Shown here: positions 27,641 through 37,120 of the stretch, one piece after another
Position numbering within the stretch: position 1 is the stretch's first letter
Layout: each line of letters opens with the position of its first letter
NCBI RefSeq assembly: GCF_014925405.1
Contig: NZ_AQHJ01000029.1
Coordinates: forward strand, 1-64,000
DNA: 64,000 bases
Source of the DNA: Pseudoalteromonas ulvae UL12
GTDB lineage: Bacteria; Pseudomonadota; Gammaproteobacteria; Enterobacterales; Alteromonadaceae
Direction of reading: 5' to 3'
Position numbers and translations under genes: made by a program
The notes under the pieces: generated by a model
What the model saw: only the letters and a program-made list of their open reading frames with translations
The model's database searches: none
Told to the model about the DNA's origin: nothing

Positions 27641-27653
27641 GATTATCTGTTAC

Positions 27654-28064
27654 CTAGCTTTGCTTAAATTTAATTAATGTACGACGCTGCTTTTTGTCGG
27701 GTTTGTGATCTGGGCTGGGTGAAAAGAAGCTATTGTTCTTTCTTGCCCAACTGGTTTCTTCACGTTTTTTAATACTATGCTCAGACTCTTGATAAAGTTG
27801 CTGAGCAATGTCGGCCTTTTGCCGATGCATAGAGAGTTTTAATACCGTGATGGTTTTTTCATCGGGCCCCATCGTGACTTTGATGATGGCACCCACTTCG
27901 ACTACTTTGCTGGGTTTGCATCGTTGACCATTATAATGAATTTTACCACCTAAAATCATTTCGCGCGCTAATGATCGGGTTTTATAAAATCGTGCAGCCC
28001 AAAGCCACTTGTCTAAGCGTACACTGTTGTCATCTTTATCTGACTGTTTGGTTATTTTAGCCAC
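27654..28064 (-). CDS. hslR: Ribosome-associated heat shock protein Hsp15
   Basis: Hsp15 has an S4 RNA-binding domain and rescues free 50S subunits carrying nascent chains. The core VRLDKWLWAARFYKTRSLAREMI and KIHYNGQRCKPSK are almost identical to E. coli HslR, and the basic tail (DHKPDKKQRRTLIKFK) matches too. No ATG start exists in frame. GTG 28064 gives 136 residues; TTG 28076 gives four more. GTG is preferred on length, but the start is uncertain. It is divergent from gspC with about 235 bp between, and leads the operon with hslO. Confidence 0.93.
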   Translation of the reverse strand: MAKITKQSDKDDNSVRLDKWLWAARFYKTRSLAREMILGGKIHYNGQRCKPSKVVEVGAIIKVTMGPDEKTITVLKLSMHRQKADIAQQLYQESEHSIKKREETSWARKNNSFFSPSPDHKPDKKQRRTLIKFKQS

Positions 28065-28197
28065 AATATCTATCAATCAGCTGGGTGAAATTTGCGCGAA
28101 AGGTAGCATAGTTTGCACGATAAAAAAAGTGACACTCATCGGCGCATTTTCTGCTCTGTACCCCGAAATACAAGCCTTTGATGGCACTTTAATAACT

Positions 28198-28216
28198 GTG
28201 ACATGGCCCGTGTCAC
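28198..28216. promoter_or_regulatory. Inverted repeat in the hslR-gspC intergenic region
   Basis: GTGACA, seven bases, TGTCAC: a perfect 6-bp dyad about 85 bp before gspC. A related GTGACACT half lies near 28127-28134. It could be an operator for the type II secretion operon, but no known regulator matches it clearly. Confidence 0.35.
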
Positions 28217-28236
28217 CATAATTCACATGAGTGCGC

Positions 28237-28265
28237 TTGTTGTATTAAAGTTGAAAGGGTACTAT
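28237..28265 (+). promoter_or_regulatory. Weak candidate sigma-70 promoter for the gsp operon
   Basis: TTGTTG, 17 bases, TACTAT: spacing is ideal but only three and four of six positions match the consensus. It lies 35-60 bp before ATG 28300. Confidence 0.3.
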
Positions 28266-28299
28266 TGATGGGCTTTTTATTATAAAAATACAGCAGGTC

Positions 28300-29235
28300 A
28301 TGCAAGTTAAATTAGAACAATTAAAAAAACTAGTTGCGAAGTTGCCAGAGCAAAAAATCAGCCAAAGTGTGGTCGTGATCATTCTGATTTACTTGGCCTT
28401 TTTAGCTGCAAAATTTGTTTGGTTGGTTGTGCCCACTCCGGCTAAAGGACCTGTGATTTCGCCACCACAAGCCAGTCTTTCTTCATCTACCTCAGCGTTT
28501 AATAGTCGCTCAGTCACAGATCAAAATTTATTTGGCTCGGTATCAGCCAAACCTGTGGTCAAGGTCGAACAACCTAAAGTGATTAATAATGCCCCTGAAA
28601 CTCGCTTGAGCATTAGTTTAACAGGTGTTGTAGCGGTTAATTTAGATGATCAAGCCGGGCTTGCGATCATCGAAAGCCAAGGCGCACAAGAAACCTACCA
28701 GTCGGGTGATGTGGTGAAGGGTACTCGCGCGCAAGTGAAGCAAGTATTTGCTGATCGGGTGATTTTGCAAGTCAACAGCGGCTTTGAAACCTTAATGCTG
28801 GATGGCATCGAATTTAGTAAAACACTTGCGTCAACTCGTCATCAAGACGCACCTCGCTCAAGATTAACCCCAGTTGAAGATGATGACATGCGCGTCATTG
28901 AGCCGACTGAGGATGAAGGTGTCCAAGAAGAGCTGCGCGAAACGCGCGACGAGATTATGGATGAACCTGGTAAGCTCTTTGAGTATATCCAGGTCTCACC
29001 AGAGCGAAATGGCGGTGAATTAGTTGGCTATCGCCTGCGTCCAGGCAAAGATCCAGAACTATTTAATCGCATGGGATTACAAGCAAATGACTTGGCCACT
29101 TCTATTAATGGGTATGCGCTCACTGATATGAAACAAGCGATGACCGCAATTAACGAATTGCGAAGCGCCACATCAGCTAGCATCACTATCGAACGAGATG
29201 GAGAGCAAATTGATGTGCAATTTAGCCTTGAATAA
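28300..29235 (+). CDS. gspC: Type II secretion protein GspC
   Basis: GspC links the inner-membrane platform to the GspD secretin in the periplasm. The 311-residue product has one N-terminal membrane segment (about 23-43), a proline-rich linker, a homology-region domain (about 65-165: SVTDQNLFGS, then ISLTGVVAVN) and a C-terminal PDZ domain (about 225-311, GYRLRPGKDPELFNRMGLQANDLATSINGY). An acidic stretch rich in Asp and Glu separates the two. It is the first of twelve consecutive gsp genes, 27 bp before gspD. gspA, gspB and the prepilin peptidase gene are not in this window. Confidence 0.96.
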   Translation: MQVKLEQLKKLVAKLPEQKISQSVVVIILIYLAFLAAKFVWLVVPTPAKGPVISPPQASLSSSTSAFNSRSVTDQNLFGSVSAKPVVKVEQPKVINNAPETRLSISLTGVVAVNLDDQAGLAIIESQGAQETYQSGDVVKGTRAQVKQVFADRVILQVNSGFETLMLDGIEFSKTLASTRHQDAPRSRLTPVEDDDMRVIEPTEDEGVQEELRETRDEIMDEPGKLFEYIQVSPERNGGELVGYRLRPGKDPELFNRMGLQANDLATSINGYALTDMKQAMTAINELRSATSASITIERDGEQIDVQFSLE

Positions 29236-29262
29236 AACAATAAGATTCGGAGTTTATAAGTA

Positions 29263-31332
29263 ATGAATCACTTGCTACACCTAAAAAAAATCAAAAAGGG
29301 GTTAGCAAAATACACTGCGCTGTTTATTGCTGCGGGTATTTCTTGTTCAGCCATGGCGGTTCAGTATTCGGCTAATTTCAAAGGCACGGATATTAATGAG
29401 TTTATTAATATCGTTGGTAAGAATCTGAATAAAACCATTATTATTGATCCAAATGTGCGCGGTAAAATCAATGTCCGCAGCTATGTTTTAATGGATGAAG
29501 AGCTTTATTATCAATTTTTCTTAAATGTACTTGAAGTACATGGTATTGCCGCTGTCGAAATGGATAACGGTATTCTTAAAGTAAAGAAAAGTTCTGATGC
29601 GAAGAAATCAAGTGTACCTGTACTGGGCGATGAGTCCGAAGTACAAGGGGATATGCTGATTACTCGAGTTGTACAAGTTAAAAATGTCAACGTTCAAGAA
29701 CTCGGCCCGTTAATTCGCCAGTTTAGCGACCAAAAAGATGGTGGCCATGTCACCAACTACAACCCTTCAAATGTAATGATGCTGACGGGTCATGCGTCAT
29801 CGGTAAATCGTTTGGTTGAAATTATCCGTTTAGTTGACCAAGCGGGTGATCAACAAGTTGATATTGTGAAACTGCAATATGCAACTGCCGCTGATGTGGT
29901 CTCTGTAGTTGATAATATTTATAAACCTGCCACAGGTAAAAACGATGTCCCTGCCTTTTTGATTCCAAAAGTAGTGGCCGATGAGCGAACCAATAGTGTG
30001 ATAGTGAGTGGTGAAAGCCAAGCTCGTGAACGTGCGATTACCCTAATTAAACGTCTTGATAATGAACTTGAGAATCAAGGCAATACCAAGGTTTTCTACC
30101 TCAACTATGCCAAAGCAGAAGACTTAGTTAAAGTGTTGCAAGGGGTCAGTAAAACCATTGCTGATGAGCAAAAAACAGCAGCTAAAGCCTCTAGCCGCAA
30201 TCGCAACGATATCAGTATTGAAGCGCACCCTAATTCAAATTCACTGGTTATTACAGCCCAGCCAGACATTATGCGCTCGTTAGAAGGAGTGATCGCCAAA
30301 TTGGATATGCGCCGTGCGCAAGTCTTGGTTGAGGCAATCATTGTTGAAGTGTACGAAGGCGATGGCGTCAACCTAGGGATGCAGTGGATTAATGAAAAAG
30401 GTGGCATGCTGCAATTTAACAATGGTACAACAGTACCTGTGGGCAGTTTAGCGGTCGCAGGCCAGCTTGCGCGTGATAAAACCATTACCGACAATGTCAT
30501 TGGTGGTGATACTGGTAATGTTACACCTATCGAAAAAACTGTTGAAGGCGATTTGACCGCATTAGCAAGTCTGCTTGGCGGCGTGAATGGTTTAGCGCTA
30601 GGTTTTGCCAAAGGCGACTGGGGCGCGATTATTCAAGCGGTATCAACAGATACAAACTCGAATATTCTCGCAACACCTTCAGTGACCACTATGGATAACG
30701 AAGAAGCCTCAATGATTGTTGGTCAAGAAGTGCCGATTATTACTGGCTCTCAAACTGGTACTAATAATTCAAATCCATTCCAAACAGTTGAACGTCAAGA
30801 AGTCGGTATCAAGCTTAAAGTGACACCACAAATCAACGATGGCAGTGCGGTACAGCTTACGATTGAGCAAGAAGTCTCGAGTGTCAGTGGCGCGACAGCA
30901 GTTGATATTACGATTAATAAACGTGAAGTCACCACCACAGTGCTCGCTGATGACGGTGCAATGGTGGTTCTGGGTGGCTTAATTGATGAAGACGTGCAAG
31001 AAAGTGTCTCTAAGGTGCCATTATTAGGTGATATTCCAATCTTAGGTCACTTGTTTAAATCAACTAATACCAGCCGCAGAAAACGTAACTTATTGATTTT
31101 CATTCGCCCAACGATTGTGCGCGATAGTGCCACCATGAATCAGCTTAGCAATAGTAAATACAACTACATTCGCACTGAGCAACAAAAACAAAAAGATGAT
31201 GGTATCGATTTAATGCCAGCATCAACGACACCAGTCTTGCCTGAATGGAACGACGAGCTTATTTTGCCACCAACTTATGAGCAATATTTGCATTCAGAAA
31301 ACAAAAAACTACAAGAGAAAAAAGATGACTGA
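29263..31332 (+). CDS. gspD: Type II secretion outer membrane secretin GspD
   Basis: GspD forms the multimeric outer-membrane channel. The 689-residue product has a signal peptide (ending SAMA, about residue 33), N0-N3 periplasmic domains ([24 protein letters not shown], then repeated NVQEL and NSVIVSG type KH-like modules), a secretin core (about 430-610: [28 protein letters not shown]) and a C-terminal S-domain-like tail. Its last bases overlap the gspE start by eight (ATGACTGA), so translation is likely coupled. A pilotin is not encoded next to it. Confidence 0.97.
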   Translation: MNHLLHLKKIKKGLAKYTALFIAAGISCSAMAVQYSANFKGTDINEFINIVGKNLNKTIIIDPNVRGKINVRSYVLMDEELYYQFFLNVLEVHGIAAVEMDNGILKVKKSSDAKKSSVPVLGDESEVQGDMLITRVVQVKNVNVQELGPLIRQFSDQKDGGHVTNYNPSNVMMLTGHASSVNRLVEIIRLVDQAGDQQVDIVKLQYATAADVVSVVDNIYKPATGKNDVPAFLIPKVVADERTNSVIVSGESQARERAITLIKRLDNELENQGNTKVFYLNYAKAEDLVKVLQGVSKTIADEQKTAAKASSRNRNDISIEAHPNSNSLVITAQPDIMRSLEGVIAKLDMRRAQVLVEAIIVEVYEGDGVNLGMQWINEKGGMLQFNNGTTVPVGSLAVAGQLARDKTITDNVIGGDTGNVTPIEKTVEGDLTALASLLGGVNGLALGFAKGDWGAIIQAVSTDTNSNILATPSVTTMDNEEASMIVGQEVPIITGSQTGTNNSNPFQTVERQEVGIKLKVTPQINDGSAVQLTIEQEVSSVSGATAVDITINKREVTTTVLADDGAMVVLGGLIDEDVQESVSKVPLLGDIPILGHLFKSTNTSRRKRNLLIFIRPTIVRDSATMNQLSNSKYNYIRTEQQKQKDDGIDLMPASTTPVLPEWNDELILPPTYEQYLHSENKKLQEKKDD

Positions 31333-32812
31333 GCAAGTGGGCTTAATTAAGCGCTTGCCATTTTCTTTTGCAAAGCGCTTTGGTGTATTACTCGCACAAG
31401 AAGCGTCGGGTTATGTTTTATATTGCCATGGTGATATTCGCAGCGACACGTTATTAGAAGTGCGTCGTGTTGCAGGCAATGAATTTAAAATCGAAGCCTT
31501 AACCGATGATAAGTTTGAGTTGCTGCTAGAATCTGTCTATCAACGTGATAGCTCAGAAACCCAGCAAATCATGGAAGACATCGGCAACGAAGTGGATTTA
31601 TTTTCCCTTGCTGAAGAAATGCCACAAACAGAAGATTTGTTAGCGGGCGAAGATGATGCGCCAATCATTAAGTTAATCAATGCGATGCTCGGCGAAGCGA
31701 TTAAAGAAGGTGCGTCTGATATTCATATCGAAACCTTCGAGCAAGACTTAGTGATCCGCTTTCGTGTTGATGGCGTACTTAAAGAAGTCCTCAAGCCCAA
31801 TCGTAAGTTAGCGTCTTTATTGGTTTCGCGAATAAAAGTCATGGCGAAGCTCGATATTGCTGAAAAACGTATCCCACAAGATGGCCGTATTAGCTTACGG
31901 ATTGCAGGTCGAGCGGTTGATGTGCGGGTTTCGACCATGCCTTCGAGCTTCGGTGAGCGTGTGGTGTTGCGTTTATTAGATAAGAATAATGCTCGTCTTA
32001 ATCTTGAAGATCTCGGCATGCTGAAGCAAAACCGTGAGCGATACGCTGATCTTATCCGTAAACCTCATGGCATTATATTGGTGACTGGCCCAACAGGTTC
32101 TGGTAAAAGCACCACCTTGTACGCCGGTTTAACCGAGATTAATTCACGCGATCGCAATATTCTCACCGTTGAAGATCCGATTGAATATGAGATCCCAGGT
32201 ATCGGTCAGACACAAGTTAACTCTAAAGTGGATATGACCTTTGCTCGTGGTTTACGGGCGATTTTACGTCAAGATCCTGATGTGGTAATGGTCGGTGAAA
32301 TACGTGACTTAGAAACCGCACAAATCGCTGTGCAAGCGTCGTTAACGGGTCACTTAGTGATGTCTACCTTACATACCAATACCGCCTCCGGTGCGATTTC
32401 GCGGATGGAAGATATGGGGGTTGAGCCTTTCTTGCTGTCTTCATCTTTACTTGGTGTGTTATCGCAGCGGTTAGTGCGTACGCTGTGCAAAGATTGTAAA
32501 GAACCCCATTTGGCCGACGAAAAAGAATGCAAATTGTTAGGCGTTCCTTTTGGTCAGCAAACCAAAATTTTCCGCGCAGTAGGATGCGAAAAATGTAATC
32601 ACAATGGGTATCGGGGTCGAACAGGTATCCACGAACTCTTGATTGTTGATGAAGCCATTCGTGAACTCATCCACAACGGTAAAGGTGAACAAGCCGTTGA
32701 AAAGTACATTCGCAAGCACACTCCAAGTATTCGCCAAGATGGCTGCGCACGAGTATTAGCCGGTGATACCACATTAGAAGAAGTACTCAGGGTTACCAGA
32801 GAGGAAGTCTAA
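31325..32812 (+). CDS. gspE: Type II secretion ATPase GspE
   Basis: GspE is the cytoplasmic ATPase that powers pseudopilus assembly. From ATG 31325 it has 495 residues. The N1 domain is followed by the ATPase core with Walker [10 protein letters not shown] (Gly255 onward), Asp box ([10 protein letters not shown]), Walker B ([10 protein letters not shown]) and the His box ([10 protein letters not shown]). The tetracysteine zinc module follows (CKDCKEP and CEKCNHNG). The frame is open to 31277, but the upstream 16 residues overlap gspD and are not family-like; AAGAGAAAAAAG lies before ATG 31325. The stop overlaps gspF by one base. Confidence 0.97.
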   Translation: MTEQVGLIKRLPFSFAKRFGVLLAQEASGYVLYCHGDIRSDTLLEVRRVAGNEFKIEALTDDKFELLLESVYQRDSSETQQIMEDIGNEVDLFSLAEEMPQTEDLLAGEDDAPIIKLINAMLGEAIKEGASDIHIETFEQDLVIRFRVDGVLKEVLKPNRKLASLLVSRIKVMAKLDIAEKRIPQDGRISLRIAGRAVDVRVSTMPSSFGERVVLRLLDKNNARLNLEDLGMLKQNRERYADLIRKPHGIILVTGPTGSGKSTTLYAGLTEINSRDRNILTVEDPIEYEIPGIGQTQVNSKVDMTFARGLRAILRQDPDVVMVGEIRDLETAQIAVQASLTGHLVMSTLHTNTASGAISRMEDMGVEPFLLSSSLLGVLSQRLVRTLCKDCKEPHLADEKECKLLGVPFGQQTKIFRAVGCEKCNHNGYRGRTGIHELLIVDEAIRELIHNGKGEQAVEKYIRKHTPSIRQDGCARVLAGDTTLEEVLRVTREEV

Positions 32813-34029
32813 TGGCGGCATTTGAATACAAGGCACTGGATAAAAAAGGCAAAACCAAAAAAGGCATTCTTGAAGCGGATACAGCCAAGCAAATTCGCCA
32901 GATGATCCGTGAGCAAGGTATGACGCCACTCGAAATCAATCAAGCGGCGGATCAAGAAAAAGCACAAGCACGGCAAGGTTTCTTTAAAACCAGTATTTCG
33001 ACCTCAGACTTGGCGTTAATTACTCGTCAATTGGCAACGTTGATCCAATCGGCATTACCCGTTGAAGCGGCTGTTTTAGCGGTGGCTGAGCAAAGCGAAA
33101 AACCACGCCTAAAACGCATGTTAATGGCGGTACGCTCAAAAGTTGTCGAAGGTTACAGCTTGGCTGATGGTTTGGCTGAGTTTCCGCATATTTTTGATAA
33201 TTTGTTTCGCTCCATGGTGGCCGCTGGCGAAAAGTCAGGTCACTTAGATCAAGTCTTAAATCGCCTTGCTGATTACACGGAACAGCGCCAGCATATGCGC
33301 AGTCAAATCACCCAAGCGATGGTGTATCCAACCGTGCTGGTGGTATTTGCAATTGGTATTGTGGCGATTTTGCTGGGTACTGTGGTGCCTAAGATTTTAA
33401 AAACGTTCGAAAAATCTAAACAAGCGCTTCCTTGGACGACCGAATGGGTCATGGCGGCGAGTCATTTTGTGCAAAATTACTGGATGATTTCATTGATTTT
33501 CATAGTGGCAATGGTTGTGGGCATTAAACAAGCGTTGAAAAAGCCTAAGGTTCGTTATTGGTATGACAGTCAATTGCTGACATTACCGGGAATTGGCAAA
33601 GTTGCGCGCGGCGTGAATACTGCGCGATTTGCGCGAACATTGAGTATTTTGTCTTCATCGGCGGTACCGTTATTGGAAGGTATGCGCATTTCGGGTCAAG
33701 TACTGTCGAACTCACGGATTCGTGAAGCGGTGGCTGGTGCGTCGACTCGAGTCAGTGAAGGTGCGAGTCTACGGGCATCGTTAACAGAAACTAAGTTATT
33801 CCCTCCTATGATGCTGCACATGATTTCAAGTGGCGAAAAGTCGGGTGAACTGGAGCAGATGTTAGAGCGAGCGGCCGATAATCAAGACCGAGAATTTGAA
33901 ACATTAGTAAGTGTGTCACTTAAGTTATTAGAGCCCGCCATGATTGCAGGTATGGCGGTGATTGTGTTGTTTATCGTGATGGCGATATTGCAACCGATTA
34001 TGGCAATGAATAAAGCGATTGGTTTATAA
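32812..34029 (+). CDS. gspF: Type II secretion inner membrane platform protein GspF
   Basis: GspF is the polytopic platform protein that contacts GspE and GspL. The 405-residue product has two homologous cytoplasmic helical domains (SDLALITRQLATLIQSALP and FARTLSILSSSAVPLLEGM) and three membrane segments (about 170-192, 222-242 and 375-397). The short N-terminal segment FEYKALDKKGKTKKG is diagnostic. TAATG joins it to gspE. It is complete. Confidence 0.97.
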   Translation: MAAFEYKALDKKGKTKKGILEADTAKQIRQMIREQGMTPLEINQAADQEKAQARQGFFKTSISTSDLALITRQLATLIQSALPVEAAVLAVAEQSEKPRLKRMLMAVRSKVVEGYSLADGLAEFPHIFDNLFRSMVAAGEKSGHLDQVLNRLADYTEQRQHMRSQITQAMVYPTVLVVFAIGIVAILLGTVVPKILKTFEKSKQALPWTTEWVMAASHFVQNYWMISLIFIVAMVVGIKQALKKPKVRYWYDSQLLTLPGIGKVARGVNTARFARTLSILSSSAVPLLEGMRISGQVLSNSRIREAVAGASTRVSEGASLRASLTETKLFPPMMLHMISSGEKSGELEQMLERAADNQDREFETLVSVSLKLLEPAMIAGMAVIVLFIVMAILQPIMAMNKAIGL

Positions 34030-34067
34030 AACCAAACGCAATTAAAAACAGTAAAAGAGGTATTTTT

Positions 34068-34493
34068 ATGCGAAAACAAAGTGGATTTTCATTACTCGAA
34101 GTGATGGTGGTATTAGTCATCATTGGCATGATTATGGCTATCGTCGCGCCGAACATCATGGGTCAGCAAGAAGAAGCAGCTGCAGATAAGGCTCGCTTAG
34201 ATATCCAGCAACTTGAAGATGCAATGAGCATGTATAAGCTGCGTAATAAAGCGTATCCAAGTACAGAGCAAGGGCTCGAAGCGTTAGTGACTGCGAGTAA
34301 TATCGACCCAGTACCTAAGCGTTTTCCTGACGGTGGTTTTATTGAATCACTGCCTGAAGATCCGTGGGGTAACCCTTATCAGCTGCTTAGCCCGGGTGAA
34401 CGTGGCAAGTTTGATATTTTATCGATGGGACCAGATGGGAAGATTGGCACTGAAGATGATATTGGTAACTGGAGTGATGAAGAGCAACGTTAA
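34068..34493 (+). CDS. gspG: Major pseudopilin GspG
   Basis: GspG is the main subunit of the periplasmic pseudopilus. The prepilin leader MRKQSG is cleaved before FSLLEVMVVLVIIGMI, with Glu5 of the mature protein present. The C-terminal calcium-binding loop (GPDGKIGTEDDIGNW) and the conserved DPWGNPYQ are intact, as expected for GspG. The length of 141 residues is normal. It follows gspF by 38 bp. Cleavage needs a prepilin peptidase encoded elsewhere. Confidence 0.97.
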   Translation: MRKQSGFSLLEVMVVLVIIGMIMAIVAPNIMGQQEEAAADKARLDIQQLEDAMSMYKLRNKAYPSTEQGLEALVTASNIDPVPKRFPDGGFIESLPEDPWGNPYQLLSPGERGKFDILSMGPDGKIGTEDDIGNWSDEEQR

Positions 34494-34522
34494 GCTCTTT
34501 ATCTAAAGATAAGTAGTCGTTC

Positions 34523-35098
34523 ATGAAAAAACGCCAAGTTGGATTTAGCTTAATCGAGATTTTAGTCGTACTGGTGATTATTGCTTTTGCGACCAACTTG
34601 GTGGTGTACACCATCAGCGATGGTGATGAAGAGTTATTAGAAAAACAATCGTTACGCGTACACACTTTGATTAATCTTGCTGCAGATTTTGCTGTACTTA
34701 ATCAAGTTGAGTTGGGTTTTCACTTAGATAAAAACAAATTTGAATTTTTAGCGTTTGATGGTGAAAAATGGCTGCCGTTTGAGCAAGCAGCAGAGCAAGA
34801 AGTGTTTAAAGCTTTTGAGTTCGAGCCAGTCCTTGAGGTTGAGCTCACTTTAGATGATTTACCTTGGGCTCAAGATAATTTACTCGAGCAAGTCGACTGG
34901 CGAGAGCTTATTGATGCGGAAGATGAAGAGAGTTTTTTGGAGTTGGAAAAAATGAAAATTCCTCAAGTGATCATTTTGTCTTCTGGAGAAATCAGTCCTT
35001 TCTCTCTAGTGTTTTCAATCAAAGAGAAGCGTGAGCCTATTTTTTTAATTGAAGGTGAATTTATGGCCCCAGTTTCTCTGCGACGCGAGCCTGAATAA
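34523..35098 (+). CDS. gspH: Minor pseudopilin GspH
   Basis: The prepilin leader MKKRQVG is cleaved before FSLIEILVVLVIIAFATNL. The 191-residue product has the GspH-type layout, with a long soluble part rich in acidic residues and the late PQVIILSSGEISPFSLVF strand. GspH sits under the tip complex of the pseudopilus. Its stop overlaps the gspI start by one base (TAATG). Confidence 0.92.
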   Translation: MKKRQVGFSLIEILVVLVIIAFATNLVVYTISDGDEELLEKQSLRVHTLINLAADFAVLNQVELGFHLDKNKFEFLAFDGEKWLPFEQAAEQEVFKAFEFEPVLEVELTLDDLPWAQDNLLEQVDWRELIDAEDEESFLELEKMKIPQVIILSSGEISPFSLVFSIKEKREPIFLIEGEFMAPVSLRREPE

Positions 35099-35496
35099 TG
35101 CGTTTCCCACCTGTTTTACTTCCCTCTCGCAGTCGAGGATTTACCTTACTTGAAGTGCTGGTTGCCCTAAGCATATGCGCTATGGCGGGTATTGCGGCGA
35201 TGCAAGTATCGGGTGAGCACATCAATCATTTATCAACCCTTGAAGAACAAGCTTACGCCTCGTGGGTCGCAGAAAACCAGTTAGTCGAAATTATGGCGCA
35301 AGGCAATGAATGGCCGGCTCGCAATAAAGCCAAAGGCAAAGAAGAAATGGCTGGGCAAACGTGGTACTGGCAACAAGAAGTCACCAAAAGTGAAGTGAAT
35401 AGCTTTGTTGAGGTGCGAGTATTTATCTACCGCGACGAAGCACTAACCGAATCCGTTTACGATTTATCGACTTTTGTCTTCACGGGAGGCAAATGA
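35098..35496 (+). CDS. gspI: Minor pseudopilin GspI
   Basis: GspI nucleates the tip complex with GspJ and GspK. A leader of 14 residues ends in SRG, before FTLLEVLVALSICAM. The 132-residue length and the motifs AENQLVEIMAQ and TWYWQQEV match the family. The leader is longer than the usual six or so residues. It overlaps gspJ by four bases. Confidence 0.93.
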   Translation: MRFPPVLLPSRSRGFTLLEVLVALSICAMAGIAAMQVSGEHINHLSTLEEQAYASWVAENQLVEIMAQGNEWPARNKAKGKEEMAGQTWYWQQEVTKSEVNSFVEVRVFIYRDEALTESVYDLSTFVFTGGK

Positions 35497-36098
35497 AGCA
35501 GCGCGGGTTTACTTTGCTAGAAGTGATGGTTGCACTGGGCATTTTGGGGTTCATTGTCGTGGCCACACATCAAATATTCCAAACATCGCTACGAACAAAT
35601 GAGCTATCGGAACAGACCATTGCTGAGCTTGAAGGGTTGCAAACAACATTTCGACTTATGGAACAAGATTTTAGCCAAATTTCGCGTCGTATCGGTCGTA
35701 ATGAGGCCGGTGATTCAGCCGAACAATATTTAATCGCGGGTCGAAATCTCCTCGACAGCCAATTTGATGGAGTGGGCTTTGTTCGCGAAGGGTGGCGCAA
35801 TCCGGCATATTTATTACCCCGCAGTGAACTCCAAGCGGTTGGGTACCGTGTATTTGATGATAACTTAGAGCGTATTTATAAAGTGTACGTTGATAGCCTT
35901 GATAACAGCGAGCCTCGCAAACACGTGTTATTAAACAATATCGAAGAATTTAAAGTGACTTATCGAGATAACAAAGGTAAGTGGCTTGAAAAGTGGCAAA
36001 ACAAAGAATTGCCCTTGGCTGTGGCGATAGAAATCACAATAAAAGATATGCAGCCAATTAAGCGTTTATTTTTAGTGCCTGGCAGTGGTGAGAAATAA
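35493..36098 (+). CDS. gspJ: Minor pseudopilin GspJ
   Basis: The short leader MKQRG is cleaved before FTLLEVMVALGILGF. The 201-residue product has the GspJ markers RLMEQDFSQISRR, GWRNPAYLLPRSELQAVGYR and the late LPLAVAIEITI strand. It forms the tip complex with GspI and GspK. The gap to gspK is two bases. Confidence 0.94.
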   Translation: MKQRGFTLLEVMVALGILGFIVVATHQIFQTSLRTNELSEQTIAELEGLQTTFRLMEQDFSQISRRIGRNEAGDSAEQYLIAGRNLLDSQFDGVGFVREGWRNPAYLLPRSELQAVGYRVFDDNLERIYKVYVDSLDNSEPRKHVLLNNIEEFKVTYRDNKGKWLEKWQNKELPLAVAIEITIKDMQPIKRLFLVPGSGEK

Positions 36099-36100
36099 CC

Positions 36101-37120
36101 ATGGGATATGTTAAATCTAGGCACATAACTGCAAATACTCACTCGCAACAAGGGGCTGCGTTAGTCATTGTTTTGTTTGTCGTGGCTCTGGCTGCGACGT
36201 TAGCTGTTGAGATGAGTAGCCGACTAATGGTGCAGGTGCAAAAAAGTAGTAACCTGCAAGATTATCAGCAAGCGAAATGGTTCGGTTACGCTGCAGAGTC
36301 CTTAGCCAAAAAAGTAATTAAAGAATCTAAAGCGAAAAATAAGAATAAAACCAGTTTAGATCAAGTTTGGGCTGCAGATGAAACGACTCTTCCAGTTCAA
36401 GGGGGAGGAACAATTAGTGGTAAAATTACGGACTTACAAGGTTGTTTAAATTTAAATGCGCTACGCGCGGCAACAGCCCCTGGTGCGCCGTCTAATTCAA
36501 CAAACGATGGGCATAAAGCCTTGTTTGCGTTAATAGATAGTATGGATGACTTGCCGATTGACGAGACCCCGCAAGCGTTAGCCGATAGCGTACTGGACTG
36601 GGTTGACGCCAATAGTAATACCTATCGAGATGGTGCAGAAGAAGATGAATATTTATCGCGCAGTACGCCATATTTAACTGCGAATCATTTTTTAGCATCG
36701 ATATCAGAGTTACGGGTTATCAAAGGGTTTAACCCGCTAGTGATGAAAAAATTAACTCCTTTTTTATGTGTGATCCCAGGGAGTGATTTAATGGCAATTA
36801 ATGTCAATACCATTCCCCAAGAGAGCAGTGTTATTTTGGCGGCGCTGATTGATGTTGATGCTAGTGCAGCCAGTTCAATTTTATCGGCAAGACCCGATGG
36901 CGGCTGGGACTCATTTGCTGATTTTTATAATGAAGCTAAAGCGAGTAACCCGAAAAATTTGGCTAATCCCGACCCAAGAATTGTTATAAATAGTAACTAT
37001 TTTCAGCTGGCAGCAACTGCCACTTATGCTGAAAGTCGTTTTCAATTGACGACTCAGTTTTATGTCGATGATAAAGATAACGTAACCATACTGGCGCGAA
37101 AATTTGGAGCCGTACAGTGA
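36101..37120 (+). CDS. gspK: Minor pseudopilin GspK (tip subunit)
   Basis: GspK caps the pseudopilus. The leader runs to QQG and is followed by AALVIVLFVVALAATLA. GspK typically lacks Glu5, as here. The large soluble region (339 residues in all) includes the DLQGCLNLNAL strand, LADSVLDWVDANSNTYRDGAEDEY-like acidic segments and the HFLASISELRVIKGF element typical of the alpha domain. It overlaps gspL by four bases. Confidence 0.94.
   Translation: MGYVKSRHITANTHSQQGAALVIVLFVVALAATLAVEMSSRLMVQVQKSSNLQDYQQAKWFGYAAESLAKKVIKESKAKNKNKTSLDQVWAADETTLPVQGGGTISGKITDLQGCLNLNALRAATAPGAPSNSTNDGHKALFALIDSMDDLPIDETPQALADSVLDWVDANSNTYRDGAEEDEYLSRSTPYLTANHFLASISELRVIKGFNPLVMKKLTPFLCVIPGSDLMAINVNTIPQESSVILAALIDVDASAASSILSARPDGGWDSFADFYNEAKASNPKNLANPDPRIVINSNYFQLAATATYAESRFQLTTQFYVDDKDNVTILARKFGAVQ

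Noticed and set aside
30105..30611. 168-residue open frame on the minus strand inside gspD
   Set aside because: It is antisense to conserved secretin sequence, rich in Ser and Thr as expected for a shadow frame, and has no ribosome binding site.
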